DNA of 35,456 nucleotides from Acidobacteriota bacterium (GTDB taxonomy: Bacteria; Acidobacteriota; Aminicenantia; Aminicenantales; UBA4085): assembly GCA_028749235.1 (NCBI GenBank), contig JAQULS010000016.1, forward strand, positions 1 to 35,456. Reading direction: 5' to 3'. A program made the translations under genes and the position numbers. The notes under the pieces were generated by a model, which saw nothing but the letters and a program-made list of their open reading frames with translations, searched no databases and was not told the DNA's origin. Below, in pieces: positions 24,701-31,261 of the stretch (within the stretch, counting starts at the first letter, position 1; each line of letters opens with the position of its first letter).

Positions 24701-25657
24701 TAAACGATAGAAGTTAGCTTTAATATTCGGCTCTGTCGGGAATGTTTCTTGATCGATACTGTCGGTGTCGAATTTAATATTTAGATGCAGATCACGGAGA
24801 ATATTTTCTAGACGCAAAAGCCAATGCTTAGAATCGATTTTCCCAGCTTCTCTTAGGAGTTCAGCATTCTTTTCATAAGCTCCTTCATTCAGATATAACT
24901 CGGCTAAGTACAGGAGCGGACGGGGATCTTCCGGGTACCTTATCGAGAGGCTCTCGTATTTTTGTTTGGCTTCTTTGATCCTTTCAAGTTGCTGAAGTGC
25001 TCTGCACTGCAAGATTTCCCAGTCAGCAAGGAGCGTTTCATCGCTCTGCTTTTTGACAATGTCCAAGTTGTTCTCGAGACCCTTTAAAACAAAACTAGCA
25101 TTTCCCCGATCTAAGTAAACCTCCAGCTTAGCAAGCGATTCCCGGGTAATACGAAGCGCACTTGTTGAATCAACGCTAAATCTTAGAGCCATTATCTGGT
25201 CAGTCTTGAGATTAAAGAATATTTCTTCCAAATCCTTGGCCAGTAATCTCTTAAATTCGATTTCATAGTTCGATCTTTTTAATTCAGCTAAGGCTCCATC
25301 AATTTCAATACCTACTCCATTGAACTTGTCGTTATAGACAAAATAAAATACCCTGATTCTAGAGATTTCGTCCCAGTTTATTTTCAGCTTTTCAAAATCC
25401 TTTTTGAGCTTTAAGGCAGCCTCCGCTTCTTTCTCAGTCGGGTTCTGCGGCGAATAAATCTGATAGTATATTCCATCGTCGGGCCTATAGCCGTCATTGC
25501 CGCCGTCACCTTTATTTCCGTATGGACGAACCTTCTGAAAATCAGAGAAAGCAGCGCCCATAATGCCCTCAAAGAAAATTTGAAATTGACTTCCGTTGCT
25601 TTCGTGAATTCTCAACTCGAACTGCAACTTGAGATAGTTTTTGTCAAAGTTATTCAT
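21800..25657 (-). CDS. TPR/GreAB-C-like/PIN multidomain conflict-system protein with nuclease-like N-terminus
   Basis: 1285 residues, strikingly AT-rich and Lys/Glu/Ile-rich compared with neighbours, indicating transfer. Residues 1-150: helix FQIFFEG, then GDGGNDGY (about 49-56) and YYQIYSP (about 63-69), the core of restriction-endonuclease-like N-terminal domains found in many bacterial defence proteins. The usual final Lys of the PD-(D/E)xK set is not evident. About 200-720: helical repeats that look like TPR (LQQLERIKEAKQKYESLSIR, LLYLAELYLNEGAYEKNAEL). About 780-850: GKKVNGPVVF and HKIEKILPID, similar to the GreA/GreB C-terminal fold. About 950-1090: PIN-like, with FYIDGTSAFILSE, CDACILAQNEGIPVLTEDY and spaced Asp residues. 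This matches the TPR-GreAB-C-PIN conflict families described by the Aravind group (from memory). A transcription- or RNA-targeting defence function is inferred. Confidence 0.75.
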   Translation of the reverse strand: MNNFDKNYLKLQFELRIHESNGSQFQIFFEGIMGAAFSDFQKVRPYGNKGDGGNDGYRPDDGIYYQIYSPQNPTEKEAEAALKLKKDFEKLKINWDEISRIRVFYFVYNDKFNGVGIEIDGALAELKRSNYEIEFKRLLAKDLEEIFFNLKTDQIMALRFSVDSTSALRITRESLAKLEVYLDRGNASFVLKGLENNLDIVKKQSDETLLADWEILQCRALQQLERIKEAKQKYESLSIRYPEDPRPLLYLAELYLNEGAYEKNAELLREAGKIDSKHWLLRLENILRDLHLNIKFDTDSIDQETFPTEPNIKANFYRLYALSLLLEKDLPLAWSFIEKALFFNPDKLATYITKLILLENEDPSTPSNKEEMRTHSLETLAKIDAILSKTAEWGELSPRNQAIFNVAKMRYLLILDNLSELERLAKESFDQILLCYFNLGIDQLLSNIITFVRIPQDDFNKLLTYVKESENSITDLLAKKLISQFIVMNTLFTEGRIFFGQKKKENFLPFINDLENKKIDDVWAFLKDDPQFAVTVADCVKEMPELRRKIVENLPDDINIKKDMLLLLLNYDESNIEEAFRILQKIDFKELSYLECQMVLRVARKKKAWEFVVLIVEKLLVHEKKEDSILKLEIELFFAHLNLERLTEAIRIGEKILANNTKLSLLDNTDKESVLAQTVLARLRREEFSEAMRLIETYPNIPETSEFKEEIEAVVYLRNREARKAIASIVAGMKILKVPTPEQYAKLFLQLNEIDHLIKFSLDSLPAVDPESFVKFVDVERWYYVGDSEELDAIKIPSSNEKYEAFIGKKVNGPVVFRYEYRPNIEHKIEKILPIDKYVFAQSVYHFTRLAAEGVLPGVEMIDVPHKGDSIDLKNIISFFGAKRENRDSLFVRYCNNELPLAFLAVSEDGLIGAIAKIRNEEKGFVRFSSGDPAEIGRQKGIAQKILEGKPFYIDGTSAFILSETSVLQEVFKYLPNLKVPQSVITMLLKIKESVGYVPGQAGGLQYARGKLSFSEYSPAQGEALRKKLDDSIKLLESKPKNIAAISLASKVDDFIEQKIPPELCDACILAQNEGIPVLTEDYLYLKANEAVTGKKAPGYSAAFALIKTLYEMKRISFEAYLTFFTYLSVYRFRFLPFSVQDIENTVFGDGIIKIVQSKRIRALNFPLTLSEEYGVPFRVAFRMVVMFLKKILTDDSIIPEAVGTIFAEILHGFPSKMDKKMLGKMFVYAASRLTSEMRHILIVGTMVKAKVDRLAQFMEVYRDTGKIIMPRIVTFEEEMGRFIS

Positions 25658-25659
25658 AG

Positions 25660-25671
25660 GGTATTAATACC
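25660..25671. promoter_or_regulatory. 12-bp perfect palindrome directly upstream of the conflict gene start
   Basis: GGTATTAATACC (25660-25671) lies two bases before the ATG (25655-25657, minus strand), where a ribosome site would be expected. No Shine-Dalgarno is visible there. It could be an operator, or the position of a regulated, possibly leader-less, start. Confidence 0.4.
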
Positions 25672-25883
25672 ACCCCCCGTTAAGGTAAAAGAGGATAAGA
25701 AATCCCTTTTGCGTCCGGTGCTTGGGACGCATCCGGATTCAGCTTGGAATCTCATCCCTCGTCGACAAGCGTAGACCGGCTCTCGGGCGGTGTCAAGGAG
25801 CATCCAGGAGTATCCGGGAGAGCTGGAAAAAGAACGCGCGCTAGCTCCGGATCCGGGCGGCCTGCCGAGATTAGATAGCGCCC
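25672..25883. other. Gene-free stretch between the conflict gene and the duplicated hypD end
   Basis: I see no gene or strong promoter. Composition shifts from AT-rich back to GC-rich. A possible -10 (TATCCT, minus strand, 25692-25697) lacks a matching -35. Confidence 0.4.
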
Positions 25884-25942
25884 GTTCGGGAATTCAGAAC
25901 CCCCTATGCTCAGTGCGGCGGATGATCTCGTTCTGCAAGACG
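25884..25942. repeat. Duplicated 3' end of the glycyl radical enzyme gene, left copy
   Basis: This matches 27624-27682 without gaps at about 50 of 59 positions by hand, including an exact 25-base run (25913-25937). On the minus strand it still reads LQNEIIRRTEHRGF-stop, against LQNEIIRRTEHMGF-stop in the intact gene. It begins eight bases after the AbiEii stop. It is a direct repeat in the same orientation, consistent with an attachment-site or insertion scar. Confidence 0.8.
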
Positions 25943-25949
25943 GGCGCAA

Positions 25950-26816
25950 CTATGCGGTCTTGATCCGGGATGCAACGTCCAAGAAGAATTCCTTCGACCA
26001 GAGCACTAAGGAGGCAGGATCCTTCACGAAGGGCTCCACTTCACGCCGGATCTGATCGATATCGACGCTGTCGATCCGGCGCGTGATCAAGTCACGCAAG
26101 TCCCCTGCCGTCAGGAGGGTGGTCTCCGCCCAATGCCCGGTCTGCCGCATCCGCTGTTCGAGGTGGGCCAGACGCAACTCCGGGTGATAGGCCGCGAACC
26201 AGACAAGATCGTACCAGTCACGACCCTTGGCCCGGCTCTTCCATTGGCGGCAGAGAACGGCGTGCATCTTGCCGGCAAAGAGATCGGACAGGCTGAACGC
26301 CCTGACCGCGAACGGAACCGGCCGGAGGTGGAATCGGGTCTCCGTCGTGAACCCCGAGGGCGGATCGGTATCGACCTCCAGCTTGATCTTCAGCACCTGA
26401 TTCTTGGGGACGCTCTGGATGAGATCCTTATCGAACTCGACCGTGATCATCTCGGTCCGCGTATCGGCCTTGAGGAAGGCGGACTGGATGGCCGCTCCGG
26501 CCGGCTTGGCCCGGCTCTCGAGCACGACCGCGAATCCGAAGGAAGCGAGCTCCCTCTTAAGGGCTTCGCCGTAATCGGTCAGGTCGAAATCCGCGGTCTT
26601 GGCGAGCAGCGAGAAATCCAGGTCCTCGGAGAACCGGTCGAGCCCGTAAAGCACCCGCAGAGCCGTGCCCCCGTAAAAGGCCGCCTTCTCGAAGAACTTG
26701 CTCCTCCAAAGGCCGAGAAGCGCGATCTCCTGCATGATCTCCCTGAGGGCGTGCAGGGAATCCTCGAGCGAGCGGATCTCATATGCGGCCAACATTTGAC
26801 GAATGGCTTCGTTCAT
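25950..26816 (-). CDS. abiEii: AbiEii-type nucleotidyltransferase toxin
   Basis: 288 residues of the nucleotidyl transferase AbiEii/AbiGii (DUF1814) family. The polymerase-beta-type core is GGTALRVLYGLDRFSEDLDF, with the GG and the two Asp residues that bind metal; later come KIKLEVD and the KxxD-like segment AKGRDWYDLVWF. In known AbiE systems this protein is the toxin, and relatives such as MenT transfer nucleotides to tRNA. It overlaps the AbiEi gene by 4 bases (ATGA), as in other AbiE operons. Composition is close to the host, unlike the adjoining AT-rich gene. Confidence 0.92.
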   Translation of the reverse strand: MNEAIRQMLAAYEIRSLEDSLHALREIMQEIALLGLWRSKFFEKAAFYGGTALRVLYGLDRFSEDLDFSLLAKTADFDLTDYGEALKRELASFGFAVVLESRAKPAGAAIQSAFLKADTRTEMITVEFDKDLIQSVPKNQVLKIKLEVDTDPPSGFTTETRFHLRPVPFAVRAFSLSDLFAGKMHAVLCRQWKSRAKGRDWYDLVWFAAYHPELRLAHLEQRMRQTGHWAETTLLTAGDLRDLITRRIDSVDIDQIRREVEPFVKDPASLVLWSKEFFLDVASRIKTA

Positions 26817-27472
26817 TCGGGCCTCCCCGTCTTGGATCTCCGCAGTTGTTCGATATACCCGCTCAAGCGCCTAAGTCTCAGGGAACGATAGCGCCCGGCG
26901 AATTCCTCGATCACTTCGGGGGAAAAGGATCGAATGGCGGCGGCGTCGATCCGCAGGTCCTCTTCGAGGAACCGGCCCATCTCCCCAATGGAAGCGATCG
27001 AGGCGCCGCGCACCGATACGATCTTGTCGGCCAAGGCCTTTTCGGGAGAAGCGATCAGAAACGCTTGGCTACGCTCCCCTTCAACCCGGACCATGCCGGT
27101 CTCATAAGCCCGGGCAGGGATCCGCCGGTAAACGAAGAGTCCCATCGGCGTGCTGAACCGGTGCGGGCGATTCGGCGTGACCGACGTCAGAGACTCGACT
27201 TTTTCCGGGATGATCCCGTAATAGGCAAGCGCGTAATCGAGAGAGACGTAGGAAGGGCCATAGACGAGATTGGCCAGCAACTCCTTGGAATAGGGCTGCC
27301 TTCGATGCTTGTCTCCAAAAACGTACAAGCCCTTCTTGATCCTGATGATGATCCCCTGCCTGAGGAGATCGTTGATCTTATTTCGGGGATAGGCCAAGCC
27401 CTTCAAGGCGTCAATCAGGACCTGATAATCGAAGATCTCGGCTGTGATGCTGTCTCGGACATTAACGGCCAT
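26813..27472 (-). CDS. abiEi: AbiEi-type antitoxin with winged helix
   Basis: 219 residues. The N-terminal winged helix-turn-helix (about residues 10-55, LKGLAYPRNKINDLLRQG and IKKGLYVFG) is typical of AbiEi, followed by the AbiEi C-terminal domain (YVSLDYALAYYGIIPE). Known AbiEi proteins neutralise AbiEii without stable binding (type IV) and repress their own operon by binding inverted repeats. Such a repeat lies in its promoter at 27516-27554. The ATG is at 27470-27472 with a weak AAGGGG ribosome site. Confidence 0.92.
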   Translation of the reverse strand: MAVNVRDSITAEIFDYQVLIDALKGLAYPRNKINDLLRQGIIIRIKKGLYVFGDKHRRQPYSKELLANLVYGPSYVSLDYALAYYGIIPEKVESLTSVTPNRPHRFSTPMGLFVYRRIPARAYETGMVRVEGERSQAFLIASPEKALADKIVSVRGASIASIGEMGRFLEEDLRIDAAAIRSFSPEVIEEFAGRYRSLRLRRLSGYIEQLRRSKTGRPE

Positions 27473-27515
27473 GCCGCATACCCCTTATAGAAGCTGGCCA
27501 ATAACAATCGTTATT

Positions 27516-27554
27516 TAGCATACTATGTTGATTATTTGTCAACATACTATGCTA
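27516..27554. promoter_or_regulatory. abiEi: AbiEi operator: inverted repeat with 16-base arms
   Basis: Arms 27516-27531 and 27539-27554 are inverted copies with one mismatched pair, separated by TTATTTG. The right arm covers the -10 box of the operon promoter. AbiEi proteins are known to bind such repeats for negative autoregulation; the match here is by position and symmetry. Confidence 0.82.
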
Positions 27555-27572
27555 TATTATCGTATTTGTCAA
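27544..27572 (-). promoter_or_regulatory. Sigma70 promoter of the abiE operon
   Basis: Minus-strand TTGACA (27567-27572), 17-base spacer, TAGTAT (27544-27549). Transcription would start near 27537, within the inverted repeat and about 65 bases before the AbiEi ATG. Confidence 0.85.
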
Positions 27573-27623
27573 GCCAAATTTGAACAACTCTGTGCGGGGC
27601 TCGTCCTCGCAGAGTACGAGATC

Positions 27624-27682
27624 GTTCGGTTTTTCAGAAACCCATGTGCTCGGTGCGGCGGATGATCTCGTTCTGCAGGTCG
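27624..27682. repeat. Right copy of the direct repeat (3' end of hypD)
   Basis: It holds the last 16 codons and stop of the glycyl radical enzyme gene plus ten bases beyond, and matches 25884-25942 at about 50 of 59 bases. The abiE genes and their promoter fit almost exactly between the two copies. Confidence 0.8.
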
Positions 27683-30000
27683 ACCGAGCAGTCCAGGAAA
27701 TAGTCGCTGTAGCCCGCCACCCGGACGATCAAATCGCGGTATTTCTCCGGGTGCTTCTGGGCGTCGCGAAGAGTCTGGGCGGTGACCACGTTGAACTGGA
27801 CATGGTGGCCGTCCATCCTGAAATACGTCCGGACGAGGCTGCAGACCGCCCGCAGGCCCTCTTCGTCGGCCAGGATCTGCGGCGTGAATTTCTGGTTGAG
27901 CAGCGTGCCGCCGGTGCGGACATGATCGATCTTGGCCGCGGACTTGAGGACCGCGGTTGGCCCCTTGCGATCCGCGCCCTGGACGGGCGAGATGCCCTCG
28001 CTCAAAGCCTCGCCGGCCTTGCGGCCGTCCGGGGTGGCTCCAGTGACCTTGCCGAAATAGACGTGGACGGTCGTCGGCAGAAGATTGATCCGGTACTTCC
28101 CGCCGCGGACCGTGGGACGGCCGTCGATGGCCGCGAAATAGGTCTCGAAGACGGCCTTGACGATATCGTCCGCCGCATCGTCGTCGTTGCCGTACTTGGG
28201 CGACTTGAGGAGCAGCGTCTGCCGCAAGTCTTCCCGGCCGGAAAAGTTCGAGCCCAGCGTTTCGAGCAGCTTCTTCATGGACAGGGTCTTGCGCTCGTAG
28301 ACGTGGGTCTTGACGGCGGCCAGGATGTCGGTGATCGAGCCCAGCCCGACACCCTGGATGTAGTTGCTGTTGTAGCGGGCCCCGCCGGCATGATAGTCCT
28401 TGCCGTTGGCCACGCAGTCGCTGATCAGGATGGAAAGGAACGGCGCCGGCAGGACCGTCGCGAAGAGGCGCTCAATGAGGGCGTTGCCGGCGATCTTGAC
28501 GTCGACGATATGGCGGAGCTGGGTCTGAAAGGCGGCATATAGCTCCTCATAGGACTTGAACCCGGCCGCGTCGCCGGTCTTGGGGCCGAGCTGCTTCTTC
28601 GTCCGCGGATCGAATCCGTCGTGCAGGGTCAGTTCGAAGACCTTGGGGATGTTGAAGTACCCGGTCAGGGTGTAGTTTTCCTTGCCGAAGGCCCCCGTTT
28701 CAACGCAGCCGCTGGCCCCGCCGTCGCGGGCGTCGGGGAAGGTCTTGCCCTGGCGGATGAGCTCCTTGACGATGGCGTCGGTGTTGAAGATCGAGGGCTG
28801 GCCGAAGCCGGTTTTGACGATCTTGAGGGCCCGCATGAGAAAGGCGTCCGGACCCTTGGCCGAGATCTGGACCATGGAGCCGGGCTGGAGGAGACGCATT
28901 TCCTCGATGACGTCGAGGATGAGGAACGACAGGTCGTTGACCCCGTCCGAGCCGTCGGCCTTCAAGCCGCCGACGTTGATCAGGGCGAAGTCGGTGTACG
29001 TCCCGCTCTCCTCGGCCGTGACACCGACCTTGGGCGGAGCGGGCTGGTTATTGAACTTGACCCAGAAGCACTGCAGGAGCTCGGTCGCGGACTCACGGGT
29101 CAGCGAGCCGTCTTCCAGTCCTTTTTTGTAGAACGGCCAGAGATGCTGGTCGAGCCGGCCCGGGTTGAAGGAATCCCAGGTGTTGTACTCGGTGATGACG
29201 CCGAGGTGGACGAACCAGTAGGCCTGCAGGGCTTCCCGGAAATTCCGCGGGGCGTGGGCCGGGACCCAGGCGCAGACCCCGGCGATCTCCAGAAGCTCCT
29301 TCTTGCGGTCCGGGCTCTTTTCCTTGGCCGCCAGCTCGCGGGCCTTGTCGGCGTGGCGGCGGGCGAAAAGGATGAGCGCTTCGGCCGCGATCCGCATGGC
29401 TTGCAGCTCTTGGCGCTTGTCCAGGGCCTCGGGATCATTGAGGAAGTCCAACCGGGCGATCCCGGCGTCGATGTCGGCGATGAAGTCGAGCATGCCCTTG
29501 TGGTAGATCTTGTCGTCCAGGACGGTGTGCCCCGGCGCCCTCTGCTCCATGAACTCGGTGAACAATCCGGCCGCGTAGGCCGCCTTCCATTCGGGCGGAA
29601 GCTCCGCCATCATCCGGTCGCGGATGGAGCGGCCGCGCCAGAAGGGAATGATCTCCTTCTCGTAAAGGGCGATCGTCCGGGCGTCGCACTTGAACGAGGT
29701 CTTGGGCCGCGAGTCGAGGATGCGCAGATCCTCCAGGCTGTGGCAGGTGACCTCGGGATAGGTCGGGGTGGCCTTGGGAGCGGGGCCCCGCTCGCCGACG
29801 ATCAGCTCGCCCGGATTGAACACGACCGCCTTGTTCGCCAGGATGTGCTTGAAAGCCAGGGCGTGGGCCGCCGCCGGCGAAACGCGGCCGGCCTCGGGGC
29901 TCTTGTAGAATTCCGTGATCAGCCCGGCCCGCTCGCCGGAGATCGACGGCACGGCCTTCAGGCTCTGGTCGCGCAGCTTTTTGACGCGGGCGGTCATCAT
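27634..30000 (-). CDS. hypD: Glycyl radical enzyme, trans-4-hydroxy-L-proline dehydratase type
   Basis: 788 residues, full length for the family. The radical-bearing loop is RVAGYSDYF with Gly at about 763; the thiyl site is GASGCVETG with Cys at about 432. Segments such as EFMEQRAPGHTV, WVKFNNQPAPPKVG, GCVETGAFGKENYTLTGY and GGARYNSNYIQGVG match what I recall of HypD, which dehydrates trans-4-hydroxy-L-proline to pyrroline-5-carboxylate. GCVET rather than GCVEP also argues against choline lyase and glycerol dehydratase. It needs the adjoining activase; the ribosome site GGAGG lies just beyond the activase stop. A P5C reductase gene, common beside hypD, is not in this window. The symbol should not be confused with the hydrogenase gene hypD. 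Confidence 0.88.
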   Translation of the reverse strand: MMTARVKKLRDQSLKAVPSISGERAGLITEFYKSPEAGRVSPAAAHALAFKHILANKAVVFNPGELIVGERGPAPKATPTYPEVTCHSLEDLRILDSRPKTSFKCDARTIALYEKEIIPFWRGRSIRDRMMAELPPEWKAAYAAGLFTEFMEQRAPGHTVLDDKIYHKGMLDFIADIDAGIARLDFLNDPEALDKRQELQAMRIAAEALILFARRHADKARELAAKEKSPDRKKELLEIAGVCAWVPAHAPRNFREALQAYWFVHLGVITEYNTWDSFNPGRLDQHLWPFYKKGLEDGSLTRESATELLQCFWVKFNNQPAPPKVGVTAEESGTYTDFALINVGGLKADGSDGVNDLSFLILDVIEEMRLLQPGSMVQISAKGPDAFLMRALKIVKTGFGQPSIFNTDAIVKELIRQGKTFPDARDGGASGCVETGAFGKENYTLTGYFNIPKVFELTLHDGFDPRTKKQLGPKTGDAAGFKSYEELYAAFQTQLRHIVDVKIAGNALIERLFATVLPAPFLSILISDCVANGKDYHAGGARYNSNYIQGVGLGSITDILAAVKTHVYERKTLSMKKLLETLGSNFSGREDLRQTLLLKSPKYGNDDDAADDIVKAVFETYFAAIDGRPTVRGGKYRINLLPTTVHVYFGKVTGATPDGRKAGEALSEGISPVQGADRKGPTAVLKSAAKIDHVRTGGTLLNQKFTPQILADEEGLRAVCSLVRTYFRMDGHHVQFNVVTAQTLRDAQKHPEKYRDLIVRVAGYSDYFLDCSVDLQNEIIRRTEHMGF

Positions 30001-30002
30001 GG

Positions 30003-30947
30003 TCAGCCTCCGATGGTGACGGCGAATCCGGCCGCGGCGAAAGCACGCCGGAGGGCCTCCATCCGCTCGACGGACGGAGGGGCGAAAATGCGGAAACAGT
30101 TTTCCTGCCCCAAGGTGCGGTATTTCTCCTGGCCGCCCTTGTGATAGGCCAGGAGGTCGATGCGCCGCACGGCCGGAAGGGGCCGGAGAAAATCGATGGT
30201 CGTCCGAATGTTGGCGTCGTCGTCATTGACTCCGGCGACTAAAGGGATCCGAACGTGAAGGGGCCGGCCCAGGGCCGCCAGGCGGCAGAAGTTTTCCAGG
30301 ATCAGCCGATTGGATGCCCCGGCAAATTCCTTGTGGCGGGCATCGTCCATGAGCTTGAGGTCGTAGAGAACGAGATCCGCTTCCGCGGCGACGCGGTCGA
30401 GGACGGTCCAGGGCGCCAGCCCCGACGTATCCAGGACGGTATGGAAGCCGCGGGCCCGGAGGGCGGAGAGCAGAGCGGCCGCGAAATCAGGCTGGTTCAG
30501 GGGCTCGCCGCCGGAGAGGGTGGCTCCCCCGCGGGACTGTTCGTAGAACAAACGGTCGCGCTCGACCTCGGCGACCAGTGAATCGACCGTCGCCTCGCGG
30601 CCGGCGACGGCCAGGGCTTCGTAGGCGCAGGCCTCGATGCATTTGCCGCACAGGTCGCACTTGGAGCGGTCGAGCTGAACGGGTCCGCCGTTCGGCCCTT
30701 TGACGACGGCCTTGCGGGGGCAGACCGCGACGCAGGAGTAGCAGCGGGTGCAGCGGGATGAGCGGGTGAGAAGCTCGCGCCGCGGGGCGATGCCCTCGGG
30801 ATTCTGGCACCACAGGCAGTGCAGGGGGCAGCCCTTGAGGAAGACGGTCGTCCGGATGCCGGGGCCGTCGTGCAAGGCGAAGCGCTTGACGTCGAAAATA
30901 AGGCCCGGGGGCGATTCAGGACGAGCCGCGGTTCGCGTGGGTGTCAT
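30003..30947 (-). CDS. hypE: Radical-SAM glycyl radical enzyme activase
   Basis: 314 residues. The radical-SAM cluster motif is CPLHCLWC (Cys40, 44, 47, CxxxCxxC). Two ferredoxin-type four-cysteine motifs follow (CTRCYSCVAVCP and CDLCGKCIEAC), as in activases of the choline lyase/hydroxyproline dehydratase group; ATLSGGEPL is the conserved GGE loop. It generates the glycyl radical on the enzyme encoded just downstream (2-base gap). ATG at 30947; the promoter lies at 31000-31028. Confidence 0.9.
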   Translation of the reverse strand: MTPTRTAARPESPPGLIFDVKRFALHDGPGIRTTVFLKGCPLHCLWCQNPEGIAPRRELLTRSSRCTRCYSCVAVCPRKAVVKGPNGGPVQLDRSKCDLCGKCIEACAYEALAVAGREATVDSLVAEVERDRLFYEQSRGGATLSGGEPLNQPDFAAALLSALRARGFHTVLDTSGLAPWTVLDRVAAEADLVLYDLKLMDDARHKEFAGASNRLILENFCRLAALGRPLHVRIPLVAGVNDDDANIRTTIDFLRPLPAVRRIDLLAYHKGGQEKYRTLGQENCFRIFAPPSVERMEALRRAFAAAGFAVTIGG

Positions 30948-30999
30948 CGATTTCCAAGGATATGAATACGTTAGGGGCCACTTGGCCTATTAGATATGT

Positions 31000-31028
31000 A
31001 ATATATCAGATATCGGAAGCTCGGGCAA
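31000..31028 (-). promoter_or_regulatory. Promoter of the hypE-hypD operon
   Basis: On the minus strand TTGCCC (31023-31028), 17-base spacer ending TGA, then TATATT (31000-31005): a sigma70-type promoter with extended -10. Transcription would start near 30993. A dyad with GGCCA-CT-TGGCC core (about 30971-30992) lies at the start site and might be an operator. Confidence 0.7.
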
Positions 31029-31049
31029 GGCCGCTCGAACCGGGCCTCG

Positions 31050-31172
31050 GACGAGCCTTCGCATATTTCGATCCTCGATCCCGGCCGCTGTGCCGAGTGC
31101 GAAGAGCGGTTCTTCTGTGCCCGCGCCTTCTTCCACCCCGGCCGGGTCTACCGCACGATCCTCGGATCCTAG
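31050..31172 (+). pseudogene. Possible remnant of a FixX-like ferredoxin gene
   Basis: A plus-strand frame without a start codon, ending at TAG 31170-31172, reads HISILDPGRCAECEERFF then CARAFFHPGRVYR. This resembles the N-terminal part of FixX-type ferredoxins (PHI.. D..KC..C...PC...CPA..Y). The expected CPA is altered to FFHP and the second half is missing. It has no gene context such as fixC here. Assignment rests on a short motif only. Confidence 0.3.
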
Positions 31173-31204
31173 CCTCGCTCGCCGCCCCGTCCATCTCTTT
31201 CCAT

Positions 31205-31234
31205 AAAAAAGGGGGCGCGGCGAACCGCGCCCCC
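31205..31234 (-). terminator. Intrinsic terminator after the DPP-IV-like gene
   Basis: GGGGGCGCGG (31211-31220), loop CGAA, CCGCGCCCCC (31225-31234): perfect 10-bp stem, followed on the minus strand by six T (A-run 31205-31210). It lies 27 bases after the stop at 31262. Confidence 0.92.
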
Positions 31235-31261
31235 CGGCGAATCGTGCGGTTGCAGCCGGGC

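Noticed and set aside
25752-25949. Minus-strand ORF next to AbiEii
   Set aside because: It lies over the duplicated hypD end and gene-free DNA, in a different frame from the relic, with no ribosome site.
27634-30000. Pyruvate formate-lyase or choline TMA-lyase
   Set aside because: PFL has adjacent active-site cysteines, and choline lyase and glycerol dehydratase have GCVEP. This has GCVETG and long stretches like HypD.
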